9,217 nucleotides of DNA. Source: an uncultured Clostridia bacterium (GTDB taxonomy: Bacteria; Bacillota; Clostridia; TANB77; CAG-508). This document shows positions 1-5,705 of this stretch, in pieces; the first letter of the stretch is position 1, and each line of letters begins with the position of its first letter. The stretch spans positions 1 through 9,217 of the forward strand of contig CAQYCU010000020.1 in the NCBI GenBank assembly GCA_948919095.1, written 5' to 3'. Position numbers and translations under genes: made by a program. The notes beneath the pieces were generated by a model. That model worked only from the letters and a program-made list of their open reading frames with translations. It ran no database searches and had not been told where the DNA came from.

Positions 1-58
1 CATCTCTTGATAAACGGCAGTACAAAGCAGTTATTTTTTCGTTATTTGACTGTCCAAT
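1..58 (-). CDS. Large serine recombinase, N-terminal fragment (TnpX-like, runs off left edge)
   Basis: Only the first 19 codons are in the window, read leftward. They give IGQSNNEKITALYCRLSRD. The ITALYCRLSRD stretch is the usual start of the catalytic resolvase/invertase domain in large serine recombinases of the Tn4451 TnpX type; the serine that attacks DNA would lie just outside the window. Such enzymes excise and integrate the element at short att sites. There is no ATG, GTG or TTG in this frame after the upstream in-frame stop (TAA at 73-75 read leftward). The best start is ATT at 58, five bases after a GGAG (plus-strand CTCC 64-67) that belongs to an AAAGGAG motif. The gene follows the relaxase and the TnpW-like gene in the same direction and has its own promoter at 129-157. 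The family call rests on a short but characteristic segment. Confidence 0.72.
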   Translation of the reverse strand, partial: MGQSNNEKITALYCRLSRD

Positions 59-91
59 AACAACTCCTTTCTTTTAGACAGCCGAATAAGA

Positions 92-109
92 TATAAAGTG
101 TTATAAAGT
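92..109. repeat. Tandem direct repeat TATAAAGT x2, 10-bp period
   Basis: TATAAAGT occurs at 92-99 and again at 102-109, one helical turn apart. It lies in the leader between the predicted recombinase promoter and its start codon, so it could be bound by a regulator on one face of the helix. In such AT-rich DNA it could also be chance. Confidence 0.4.
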
Positions 110-128
110 TTTAATTTGTAGTGTTCAC

Positions 129-157
129 ATAATACCATATTCGTTTTAATACTTCAA
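129..157 (-). promoter_or_regulatory. Sigma-A-type promoter for the recombinase, extended -10
   Basis: Read on the minus strand: -35 TTGAAG (157->152), a 17-bp spacer, then -10 TATTAT (134->129) preceded by TGG, an extended -10 element. Transcription would begin near 122, about 65 bases before the recombinase start. It sits just past the stop of the TnpW-like gene, so the recombinase can be expressed apart from the mob genes. Confidence 0.6.
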
Positions 158-164
158 GTGATTC

Positions 165-434
165 TTAAAGTTTTTTTGTAAGTCTAAAAAATTTATTTAA
201 AATACTTTCTTCAACATTTTCATCAAAGTGAGTATTTACCCTGTATATAGTGCCATTTATTTCTTTTTCAAAGTTCAATTTTTGCTCATTACAATAGTTA
301 TCTCTAAAATATTGCAATCTTTCTTTTTTAGTCATTTTACTTAACTTTTCGTAATATTCTTTTTTTAAGTTTTCTACATACTCGTATTCTTCATTAGTTA
401 GTTCAATCCTATATATTTTTTCACTATCTTGCAT
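165..434 (-). CDS. TnpW-like small transposon-encoded protein
   Basis: An 89-residue charged protein with no signal peptide or membrane segment. The first half (about residues 5-50) is rich in Lys, Glu and Tyr and likely helical. The last third, around NGTIYRVNTHFDEN and ending NKFFRLTKKL, follows the pattern G-T-x-Y-x-V-x-x-x-F...K-x-x-R-L that I associate with the small TnpW proteins of Tn4451-like clostridial elements; their biochemical role is not established. The start at 434 has a strong GGAGG (plus-strand CCTCC 445-449) ten bases upstream, and it overlaps the 3' end of the relaxase gene by 11 bp. The two are therefore probably co-transcribed and translationally coupled. The family name is from memory of the motif, so moderate confidence; the gene itself is well supported. 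Confidence 0.65.
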   Translation of the reverse strand: MQDSEKIYRIELTNEEYEYVENLKKEYYEKLSKMTKKERLQYFRDNYCNEQKLNFEKEINGTIYRVNTHFDENVEESILNKFFRLTKKL

Positions 435-1704
435 CTCTATCAGCCCTCCTTTTTTTGTATTCAGGAGAGTTTTTTAATTTCTGTTTTTCTAGTCTAGCTT
501 GTTCTTTAGCTTTTCTTTCAGCTTGTATCTTTTCTTGCTCAAGTCTTTGTCTTTCTAATTCATCTTGTTTTTCTTTATCAAATAGACTTTTAAAGAAATT
601 TGTAACTTTTTGTGGTGCAAGTTTTATAGCATGGAAATAATCCTTTGTTTTCTCTACGATATCATCATATAGAGATTTCCACTTATCTACTGCATTTCTC
701 AAATTATCAATTCTACTATTAAGCTCATATATTTCTTTATCTGCTACAATTCCTTTTTTAGCATATTGTGTTAAACTTTCATAATCTTCTTGCTCTAACT
801 CAATCTTTTTAGAAAATCTCTTTTGTTTTCCTAAAGAAGAAATATCTTCAATTTGCTTGTTATACTTCATATACTCATTATAGGAATTTTCCTTTGCTTC
901 AACCTTATTTGTAATATTTGCTAGCCTTTCAGTATCCTTCTTAATTTTGAATTGCAAATCATCTAAATGTTCTCGATTACTGCCTTTTACACCACGAATA
1001 AAATCTTTATAGCCACTATCAGACATATACTTAAAAAATCTATCTTGTAATAGACTGTATGATTTTGTTAAAACTGCTTTTCCTTTTTTATTATATAAAG
1101 GATTTCCTTGCGAGTCAGTTGCTTTGTCTGATTTCCATTTATTACTATGGCTTACTTGATTAATTACTTCTTTTGTAGTTCCTACCAAAGATTTATCTTT
1201 ACATTTCTTAGTCCATTTTACTTCTTTTCTTACAACAGGGAGTGCTACAACATGCAAGTGATAATGATATATAGGTTTTCCGTATTCTTCTGTTAAAGCG
1301 GTATTTAATTCATCAGCATGCATAACGGCTGATATAATATTGTCAGTTCCCATTTCTTCTTCAGCAAAGTGAAAAGCTCTTTCGTAAAATTCTTTTGCAA
1401 ATTCATAACCACCATGCTTTTCAAAATAGTCAGAGTTAATATCAAATATGAGTTCATCAAATAAAGTTGCATTTTTTTGCAAACCTCTTAATGATACTTC
1501 TCCGCTATCAAGTTTTTCTTTTAACTTTTCATTGTAGGTAGTTTCACATCTTTTGTAATGAATATTATTAGGTGTTTGAGTCAAATCAACATTCATATTA
1601 GAATATGATTTATTTTTTCTTTCGTTGTGTCTTTCAGCTTTAGTTATACTTGTTTTAGTATAAGTTTCTACTCTAGCTACTGAATAGTTTGTTCTCTTGT
1701 CCAT
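424..1704 (-). CDS. MobV-family relaxase (plasmid recombination/mobilization, TnpZ-like)
   Basis: A 426-residue relaxase expected to nick one strand at oriT, bind the 5' end and guide transfer through a helper conjugation machine. Start chosen at 1704 (MDKRTNYSVARVETY) because AAAGG lies eight bases upstream and MobV proteins begin this way; the longer frame to 1764 has no family match and would run into a hairpin. The N-terminal motif H26-N27-E28-R29 is present. The metal-binding region has H129-x-D131-E132 followed, after a spacer, by H147, H149 and H151 (YHYHLHVV), the form seen in clostridial MobV/TnpZ relaxases. Residues 160-235 (KCKDKSLVGTTKEVINQVSHS, then YSLLQDRFFKYM) also fit the family. 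From about 245 the protein is a Lys/Glu-rich coiled coil ending in a basic tail. It looks intact. It is the first gene of the leftward mob unit and lies next to a hairpin-rich candidate oriT. Confidence 0.9.
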   Translation of the reverse strand: MDKRTNYSVARVETYTKTSITKAERHNERKNKSYSNMNVDLTQTPNNIHYKRCETTYNEKLKEKLDSGEVSLRGLQKNATLFDELIFDINSDYFEKHGGYEFAKEFYERAFHFAEEEMGTDNIISAVMHADELNTALTEEYGKPIYHYHLHVVALPVVRKEVKWTKKCKDKSLVGTTKEVINQVSHSNKWKSDKATDSQGNPLYNKKGKAVLTKSYSLLQDRFFKYMSDSGYKDFIRGVKGSNREHLDDLQFKIKKDTERLANITNKVEAKENSYNEYMKYNKQIEDISSLGKQKRFSKKIELEQEDYESLTQYAKKGIVADKEIYELNSRIDNLRNAVDKWKSLYDDIVEKTKDYFHAIKLAPQKVTNFFKSLFDKEKQDELERQRLEQEKIQAERKAKEQARLEKQKLKNSPEYKKRRADRDAR

Positions 1705-1729
1705 ATTACAACCTTTCTTGCAGGTAGCT

Positions 1730-1760
1730 GTTACATAACTTTCTAACGAAAGTATGTAAC
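1730..1760. repeat. Stem-loop next to mobV start (hairpin 1)
   Basis: GTTACATAACTTTC (1730-1743) pairs with GAAAGTATGTAAC (1748-1760), with one bulged A and a four-base loop. It lies 25 bases upstream of the relaxase start and overlaps the abandoned N-terminal extension of that frame. Confidence 0.7.
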
Positions 1761-1806
1761 CCACTATGACACTTTCAAAACTTCGTTTTGCAAAGATGTC
1801 AGTGGG
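1760..1806. repeat. Long bulged stem-loop (hairpin 2)
   Basis: The arms 1760-1781 and 1785-1806 pair over about 20 bp with small bulges (CCCACT..GACA..CTTT.CAAAAC against its complement), closed by CAAAAC-TTC-GTTTTG. On the minus strand the tip is C-GAA-G, a very stable ssDNA triloop type. A smaller CTCC-TTGC-GGAG hairpin follows at 1807-1818; on the minus strand its loop is GCAA, of GNRA type. Confidence 0.7.
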
Positions 1807-1822
1807 CTCCTTGCGGAGAGCT

Positions 1823-1857
1823 CATAAATTATCTAATCTAGCGATAGATAATTTATG
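1823..1857. repeat. Perfect 13-bp inverted repeat (hairpin 3)
   Basis: CATAAATTATCTA (1823-1835) is matched exactly by TAGATAATTTATG (1845-1857), separated by nine bases that can add further pairs. Confidence 0.75.
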
Positions 1858-1872
1858 TTTGGCTTCGCCAAA
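1858..1872. repeat. Mini-hairpin containing GCGAAGC on the minus strand (hairpin 4)
   Basis: TTTGGC-TTC-GCCAAA. Read on the minus strand it contains GCGAAGC, a DNA heptamer known to form an exceptionally stable minihairpin. It directly abuts the hairpins on both sides. Confidence 0.7.
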
Positions 1873-1913
1873 TCAAAATAATATTTTTCATTTCCATTCA
1901 AATATTATTTTGA
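1873..1913. repeat. Perfect 14-bp inverted repeat (hairpin 5)
   Basis: TCAAAATAATATTT (1873-1886) pairs exactly with AAATATTATTTTGA (1900-1913), with a 13-base loop. Confidence 0.75.
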
Positions 1914-1914
1914 C

Positions 1915-1958
1915 TACTGAAAAATTTTTGTGCTACCTAGCATAAAATTTTTTCAGTA
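1915..1958. repeat. Long near-perfect stem-loop (hairpin 6)
   Basis: TACTGAAAAATTTT pairs with AAAATTTTTTCAGTA with one bulge. The stem continues as TGTGCTA-CC-TAGCATA with one G-T pair, so about 20 bp of stem is closed by a two-base loop. Confidence 0.75.
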
Positions 1959-2013
1959 TCTTTTCGCTATGCTTCGTAAGAATATAGAGCAATACATATA
2001 TAGTCTTTTTAGC

Positions 2014-2042
2014 ATAACAAAAAGACCTATTTGGAATGACAA
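2014..2042 (-). promoter_or_regulatory. Possible promoter for the mobV transcript
   Basis: Minus strand: TTGTCA (2042->2037), a 17-bp spacer, TGTTAT (2019->2014). The -35 matches five of six bases and the -10 four of six. The -10 falls in the loop of the hairpin at 2003-2026, so folding could affect its use. Use of this site would put the whole hairpin chain in the mob leader RNA. It is the best match I found by eye, and it is weak. Confidence 0.3.
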
Positions 2043-2172
2043 ATAAAATCAGTAACAATAAATTTTGTACTAATTATATTTGCACATATCCAAACGGTCC
2101 TTACCTATTACTAGACAATTTTACTATCATTTTACTTATAAACTAGCAACTATACACTATATACTGTATCGG

Positions 2173-2268
2173 AACAAGTTAAACCTAGACTGGAAACCCA
2201 AACAACTATGGATTATGCTAAGTAACTTTTATGTGTGTCATTATTTAATTTTTCAGTCACCATATTAA
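2173..2268 (+). other. ORF tail resembling an antibiotic-resistance attenuator leader peptide (possible relic)
   Basis: In the 2027-2397 stretch there is no clear gene. One plus-strand frame ends with residues running from NKLNLDWKPKQLW through NFYVCHYLIFQS to a stop at 2266-2268. The W-K-P-K-Q-L-W...F-Y-V...F-Q-S pattern recalls, from memory, the short leader ORF upstream of ribosomal-protection tetracycline resistance genes such as tet(M). No ATG or ribosome binding site precedes it at a sensible distance, and no tet gene follows within the window, so if the match is right this is a decayed remnant. A weak inverted repeat, TATGTGT (2230-2236) with ACACATA (2274-2280), overlaps its end. Confidence 0.3.
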
Positions 2269-2327
2269 ATGGTACACATAATATATCATCATTTTAGGCA
2301 AAAGTCAACAAAAATTTGTTTATTTTA

Positions 2328-2356
2328 TTGAAAAAATGGAAGAAAATTGATATAAT
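2328..2356 (+). promoter_or_regulatory. Consensus sigma-A promoter of the cargo operon
   Basis: TTGAAA (2328-2333), a 17-bp spacer, TATAAT (2351-2356). Transcription would start near 2363, about 35 bases before the Bro-N gene. No comparably strong promoter was seen before any later gene of the operon. The ribosome binding site AAAGGAAAGTGAT (2379-2391) precedes the ATG at 2398. Confidence 0.75.
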
Positions 2357-2397
2357 TTGGGCATAATAATAAATTTATAAAGGAAAGTGATACCTAA

Positions 2398-3336
2398 ATG
2401 GATAATAATAAATTAGAAACAATTTCAAATCTTTTTGAAGGAAAAGAAATAAGAAGCATCTGGGATTCGGAGAAGGAGGATTATTATTTTAGTGTGATTG
2501 ATGTTGTAAAGGCATTAACTGAAAGTAAAAATCCTAGAAAATATTGGTCTGTATTAAAAATACGTTTAAAAAAAGAAGGCTCTGAGTTGACTACAAATTG
2601 TAGTCAACTGAAATTGAAATCAGGAGATGGAAAATATTATAATCAAGATGTATTAGATACAAAAGGCATTTTAAGACTTATTGAATCTATACCAAGTCAA
2701 AAAGCAGAACCTTTTAAACTATGGCTAGCTAATTTAGGAAGTGAAAGAATAGACGAAGTATTTAACCCAGAAATAGCAGTTAATAGAGCTGTTGAATATT
2801 ACAGAAGTAAAGGATATAGTGATGAATGGATAAAAGCGAGATTAACAGGAATTGTAGATAGATTTAAACTTACAGATATTTGGAAAGAAGGAGGAATTTC
2901 AAAACCTATTGAATATGCTCTTTTGACTAATGAAATATATAAAGAATGGTCTGGTATGAAAGCTAGCGAATATAAAGAATTCAAAGGAATAAGAAAAGAA
3001 TCATTAAGGGATAATATGACAGACATAGAAATTGCACTAACAAATGTTGGAGAGATAGCTACAAGAGATATTGCAAAAGAAGAACATCCAAAAGGGCTAA
3101 AAGAAAATTTAAGTGTTGCTAAAAGAGGTGGTGGAGTAGCAAAAGGAGCAAGGGATTTATATGAAAAGGAGACAAAAAAATCAGCAATTTCTGATAAAAA
3201 TAGTTTGAATTATAAATACATAGATGATAATAAGTTAACTAAAAAAAATCAAGTAAGTGAAAAAAACACAAAGAAATTGAAAGAAAATAATAATATGGAG
3301 GAAAAAAGTGGAATTAAAAGAAACAATAAAAAATAG
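2398..3336 (+). CDS. Bro-N domain protein (BRO family, phage antirepressor-like)
   Basis: A 312-residue protein. Residues 10-115 are a BRO N-terminal DNA-binding domain: FEGKEIRSIWD, YYFSVIDVVKAL, the TTNCSQLKL turn, YYNQDVLDTKGILRLIESIPS and FKLWLANLG. The central part (about 125-265; EYYRSKGYSDEWIKARLTG, ALTNVGEIATRDIAKEEHP, KGARDLYEKET) is the conserved C-terminal region of the mobile-element type of Bro-N proteins. These act in phages and mobile elements, usually as antirepressors or regulators; no enzymatic activity is expected. From about 275 the sequence becomes a low-complexity Lys/Asn tail. Its last 29 bases overlap the nitroreductase gene, and the tail itself encodes that gene's GGAGG, which suggests that the original stop was lost when the genes were joined. 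It is the first gene of the cargo operon, so a regulatory role for the operon is possible but inferred. Confidence 0.88.
   Translation: MDNNKLETISNLFEGKEIRSIWDSEKEDYYFSVIDVVKALTESKNPRKYWSVLKIRLKKEGSELTTNCSQLKLKSGDGKYYNQDVLDTKGILRLIESIPSQKAEPFKLWLANLGSERIDEVFNPEIAVNRAVEYYRSKGYSDEWIKARLTGIVDRFKLTDIWKEGGISKPIEYALLTNEIYKEWSGMKASEYKEFKGIRKESLRDNMTDIEIALTNVGEIATRDIAKEEHPKGLKENLSVAKRGGGVAKGARDLYEKETKKSAISDKNSLNYKYIDDNKLTKKNQVSEKNTKKLKENNNMEEKSGIKRNNKK
2585..2609. repeat. Perfect 12-bp-arm palindrome inside the Bro-N gene
   Basis: AGTTGACTACAA (2585-2596), one central A, TTGTAGTCAACT (2598-2609). It falls on the codons for the ELTTNCSQL segment of the Bro-N domain. It could be an operator, a hairpin in the mRNA, or a by-product of a conserved protein motif. 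Confidence 0.8.
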
Positions 3337-3868
3337 AAGAAGTATTCGTAAATTTAAAAATACTGAAATATCTAAAGAAATAATTGAAGACTTAATTGAT
3401 TGTGCAAGGCTAGCACCATCTGCAAAAAATAGACAACCTTGGAAATTTGTAATAGTAACTGATACTATAAAAAATCAAATTGCAGATATTATGTTGGAAA
3501 AGGAAAATAGTTCAAAGATTAGTCTAGAAAGACAAATATATAATGCTAACAGTAGTGTTAAAGCAACTGCAAATGTAATGAAAGAAGCACCAATACTTAT
3601 ATTAGTTCTTAAAGAATATGAAGATAATTGGATTATCGGAGATTCACTTTCAATAGGTGGAGCAATAGAACATATTTGCTTAAGAGCAACCGATTTAGGA
3701 TTAGGTTCACTTTGGATAAGAGATATTGTTTACACACAGAAAGAAATAGCTAAATTAATTAATTATGAAAATATGGAAGTAGTTTCAGCAATTTCTATAG
3801 GTTATCCAGATGAAAGTCCTAAACAAAGACCTAGGAAAAAATTAAATGAAGTATTGGAGTGGTATTAA
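3308..3868 (+). CDS. Nitroreductase-family FMN flavoprotein
   Basis: A 186-residue, full-length member of the oxygen-insensitive nitroreductase family, which binds FMN and uses NAD(P)H to reduce nitroaromatics, quinones or other acceptors in the cytoplasm. Landmarks: N9-R10-R11-S12-I13-R14-K15-F16 (FMN phosphate contact), L35-A36-P37-S38-A39-K40-N41-R42-Q43-P44-W45 (the family's APS..N.QPW signature), the mid-protein GDSLSIGGAIEHICLRA helix (111-127), GLGSLWIRDI (131-140), and the C-terminal IGYPDESPKQRPRK. The start is GTG at 3308, six bases after GGAGG (3297-3301), and the first residues MELKETIKNRRSIR align with family starts. It begins inside the end of the Bro-N gene and stops one base before the next gene, so it is translationally coupled. 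The substrate cannot be told from sequence. Why it sits with the transglutaminase-like and AAA+ genes is unknown. Confidence 0.9.
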   Translation: MELKETIKNRRSIRKFKNTEISKEIIEDLIDCARLAPSAKNRQPWKFVIVTDTIKNQIADIMLEKENSSKISLERQIYNANSSVKATANVMKEAPILILVLKEYEDNWIIGDSLSIGGAIEHICLRATDLGLGSLWIRDIVYTQKEIAKLINYENMEVVSAISIGYPDESPKQRPRKKLNEVLEWY

Positions 3869-3869
3869 T

Positions 3870-4763
3870 ATGGAGAAAGAAAAAATATTAAAATTTTATA
3901 AGCAAACAAGTAAATTTACAGATTTGGGCTATTATAAGGACTTTGCAAAAAACTTGCCAGATGATATTGAACAATTGTGTATATTACAAAGAATACAAAT
4001 AATACATCCAGTTGCGTTTAGAGATAAAGAAATTAGAAATAAAAAAGACTGCTTTTGGGGAGATATGACTAAAGTTCCGATTACTAGATTAGAATATGAA
4101 GATGACATTTTTCCAACAGCACAAAGTGTAATAGCTGAATTATTAAGAAAAAATCCTAACTATACTACAAAAAGAGAAGCAAAAGACAAAGTTCATGTTA
4201 CATGTAGAAGTCAAGCTATATTATTAGCTAGTATATTGAAAGCTAAAGGAATACCAGCTAGAGCTAGGAGCGGATTTGCTGAATATATACATTATGATGG
4301 GATATGTTATGACCATTGGATTACAGAGTACTTTGATGAAAAAGAGAATAGATGGAGATTAGTAGATGCAGATGAGCATTGTCCAGACCATGAAATGGGA
4401 TTTGACTTGAATGATATTCCATATGATAAATTTTTATTTGGTGCGAATGCTTATTTAGGTGTAAGACAGAATAAGTATAAACCTGAAACTATTTTATATT
4501 CCTCTGATCCACCAACTCTAGGACTAAAAGCTTCAATAAGAGGATTATTTTACGATTTCCATTCACTAATGAATGATGAAATTATATTCTTACATATGCC
4601 TAAATATATACAAGATAAGAATTTTGAATTATCTGAAAAAGAATATAAAGAATTAGATAATTTAGCGAACTTAATGCTAAATCCTAATGAAAATTTTAGC
4701 AAATTACAAGAAATTTGGAACAATACTTCTAAATTTAGAATTATGTCAGGAGCATTAAATTAG
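3870..4763 (+). CDS. Transglutaminase-like cysteine protease-fold protein
   Basis: A 297-residue protein with a transglutaminase-like core at about residues 80-195. The catalytic Cys is C112 in VTCRSQAILLASILKAKGIPARARSGFAEY (positions 110-139), the His is H149 in YDHWITEYF, and the Asp is D166 in RWRLVDAD. This order and spacing match the bacterial transglutaminase/protease superfamily, whose members cleave or transfer amide bonds; many remain unassigned. The first 70 residues and the C-terminal 100 are not recognised. There is no signal peptide, so it should be cytoplasmic. The start was set at 3870 because TTGGAGTGG lies just upstream; an in-frame ATG at 3846 lacks a good site and lies inside the nitroreductase gene. 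One base separates it from the nitroreductase stop. A role as a protein-modifying or peptide-cleaving effector is inference. Confidence 0.82.
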   Translation: MEKEKILKFYKQTSKFTDLGYYKDFAKNLPDDIEQLCILQRIQIIHPVAFRDKEIRNKKDCFWGDMTKVPITRLEYEDDIFPTAQSVIAELLRKNPNYTTKREAKDKVHVTCRSQAILLASILKAKGIPARARSGFAEYIHYDGICYDHWITEYFDEKENRWRLVDADEHCPDHEMGFDLNDIPYDKFLFGANAYLGVRQNKYKPETILYSSDPPTLGLKASIRGLFYDFHSLMNDEIIFLHMPKYIQDKNFELSEKEYKELDNLANLMLNPNENFSKLQEIWNNTSKFRIMSGALN

Positions 4764-4771
4764 TTTGAAAA

Positions 4772-4870
4772 ATGATAAAGTACAGATTTGATTGGAAGAA
4801 AATGATTGAATCTGATTATGTAGCTGAATTAATAAAGATATATGAAGCAATTGATAATAAAAGGAGATAA
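4772..4870 (+). CDS. Small 32-codon ORF, possible N-terminal remnant of a larger gene
   Basis: It fills the otherwise empty gap between the transglutaminase-like gene and the next gene. It encodes MIKYRFDWKKMIESDYVAEL followed by IKIYEAIDNKRR. The first half, YRFDWKKMI, looks like an ordinary folded-protein N-terminus, in a style I loosely associate with Fic-type proteins, but I cannot name it. It lacks a ribosome binding site, begins eight bases after the previous stop, and its last codons overlap the AAGGAG of the next gene. It may be a degraded gene start or a coupling peptide. Confidence 0.35.
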   Translation: MIKYRFDWKKMIESDYVAELIKIYEAIDNKRR

Positions 4871-4872
4871 TA

Positions 4873-5694
4873 ATGTTTAATATTTATTACATAAATTATG
4901 CTAAAGCCTATGAAATAGCTATGTTACAAAATAATAAAATAAGAACTACCCAAACAAAAGAAAGTAAAACAGATTTGCAACTAGAAGGAGAAGGAAATAT
5001 TAGTACAAAAGATTTGAAAAAGATACCAATTATAGGAAATGCAATTCCTGATTTTTCATTTGATGCTAGTGCTGAAGGAAATAAATCATGGAAAGTTATT
5101 GATACTGTTAATGTTGTTAGTACTAAATCTGTAATTTTAAAAGAAATATATAATGTTGCAAAAAACAATGTAAATTTAGATAAATGTCAAATAGGGCAAC
5201 TAATTAAACTTAATGATATTACATTAACTACTATGAATGAAAGTGATATTTTGGCTGTAAAAGCTATAAAAAGTGGGATTTTTAATAAAGTAGCAATAGA
5301 AGGATTAGGAGATGTTAATATCACTTCTTTATTTGAAGTTTTACTTAAGGACTGCTCATATATTTTTAGCGGAGAAAATGTCAATAAAAATCAGGATATA
5401 TTAATTAAGATACCTATGCAAACAGAAAATGAATTAGAAAGTCAATATAGCATATCAGATTTGGAAATTGGAAAAATTTCAGTAATTGGTATATATAAAG
5501 GGAAATATAAATATTGTGAAATATATGAAAAATTAAGTAAATTATCTTTATATACTAAAGAAGAAAATAATACGAAAGCAGAAGGAAATATTGAATATGA
5601 AACAGATGAAAATGATGTAGAAGAAACTATTATTAATAAAGAGTATCATTATATTGATATTATTGCTATTGTTCAGGATATAAATTTAAAATAA
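4873..5694 (+). CDS. Unknown protein resembling DUF6414-type, partner of the AAA+ ATPase
   Basis: A 273-residue acidic, soluble protein with no transmembrane or signal segment. It starts MFNIYYINYAKAYEIAMLQN, followed by a polar insert rich in Glu and Gly that repeats a similar pattern (LEGEGNIS, about 37-44; DASAEGN, 64-70), then DTVNVVSTKSVILKEIYNVA (77-96). An opening YYIN/YLD helix, a Gly/Ser-rich middle and a T-K-S motif recall proteins annotated as DUF6414, but this is a resemblance from memory, not an alignment. The central 100-190 region is beta-strand-like with short alternating hydrophobics. No catalytic motif is evident. The start is supported by AAGGAG (4861-4866) six bases upstream of the ATG. 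The AAA+ gene begins 12 bases after its stop, so the two are very likely co-translated and may form a complex; I infer a sensor or substrate-adaptor role but cannot show it. Confidence 0.6.
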   Translation: MFNIYYINYAKAYEIAMLQNNKIRTTQTKESKTDLQLEGEGNISTKDLKKIPIIGNAIPDFSFDASAEGNKSWKVIDTVNVVSTKSVILKEIYNVAKNNVNLDKCQIGQLIKLNDITLTTMNESDILAVKAIKSGIFNKVAIEGLGDVNITSLFEVLLKDCSYIFSGENVNKNQDILIKIPMQTENELESQYSISDLEIGKISVIGIYKGKYKYCEIYEKLSKLSLYTKEENNTKAEGNIEYETDENDVEETIINKEYHYIDIIAIVQDINLK

Positions 5695-5705
5695 GGGTGG
5701 AAGGA

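Larger units (their letters stand above)
1730..2026 (-). other. Candidate oriT / single-strand-structured region upstream of mobV
   Basis: At least seven stem-loops lie nearly end to end over 300 bp, the last being GTCTTTTT (2003-2010) with AAAAAGAC (2019-2026). No protein reading explains them. MobV relaxases normally act on an oriT with inverted repeats just upstream of their own gene, so position and structure fit. The small loops are of the most stable kind (C-GAA-G, GCGAAGC, GCAA) when read on the minus strand, which hints that the minus strand is the one that folds, either as transferred ssDNA or as the mob leader RNA. I did not find a clear match to the pMV158-type nick sequence here, so the nick site is unassigned. 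A single-strand replication origin or a leader-RNA control element are alternatives. Confidence 0.5.

Noticed and set aside
455..640. Cys/Ser/Phe-rich plus-strand ORF
   Set aside because: It is the antisense shadow of the Lys/Glu-rich coiled-coil end of the relaxase gene.
1705..1764. N-terminal extension of the relaxase to ATG 1764
   Set aside because: The added residues do not match MobV starts, the segment lies in a hairpin, and the 1704 ATG has AAAGG at good spacing.
1823..1958. Hairpins read as terminators or a CRISPR array
   Set aside because: Stems differ in sequence, so there is no repeat-spacer pattern, and no T-tract follows them at the right distance for a gene end.
2080..2268. 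62-codon plus-strand ORF starting TTG as a full gene
   Set aside because: No ribosome binding site, the first half has no protein-like pattern, and the stretch is intergenic; only its last 30 residues are noteworthy.
5697..5705. GTG 5697 as the AAA+ start
   Set aside because: It sits two bases after the previous stop with no Shine-Dalgarno sequence before it; ATG 5706 uses GGGTGG.
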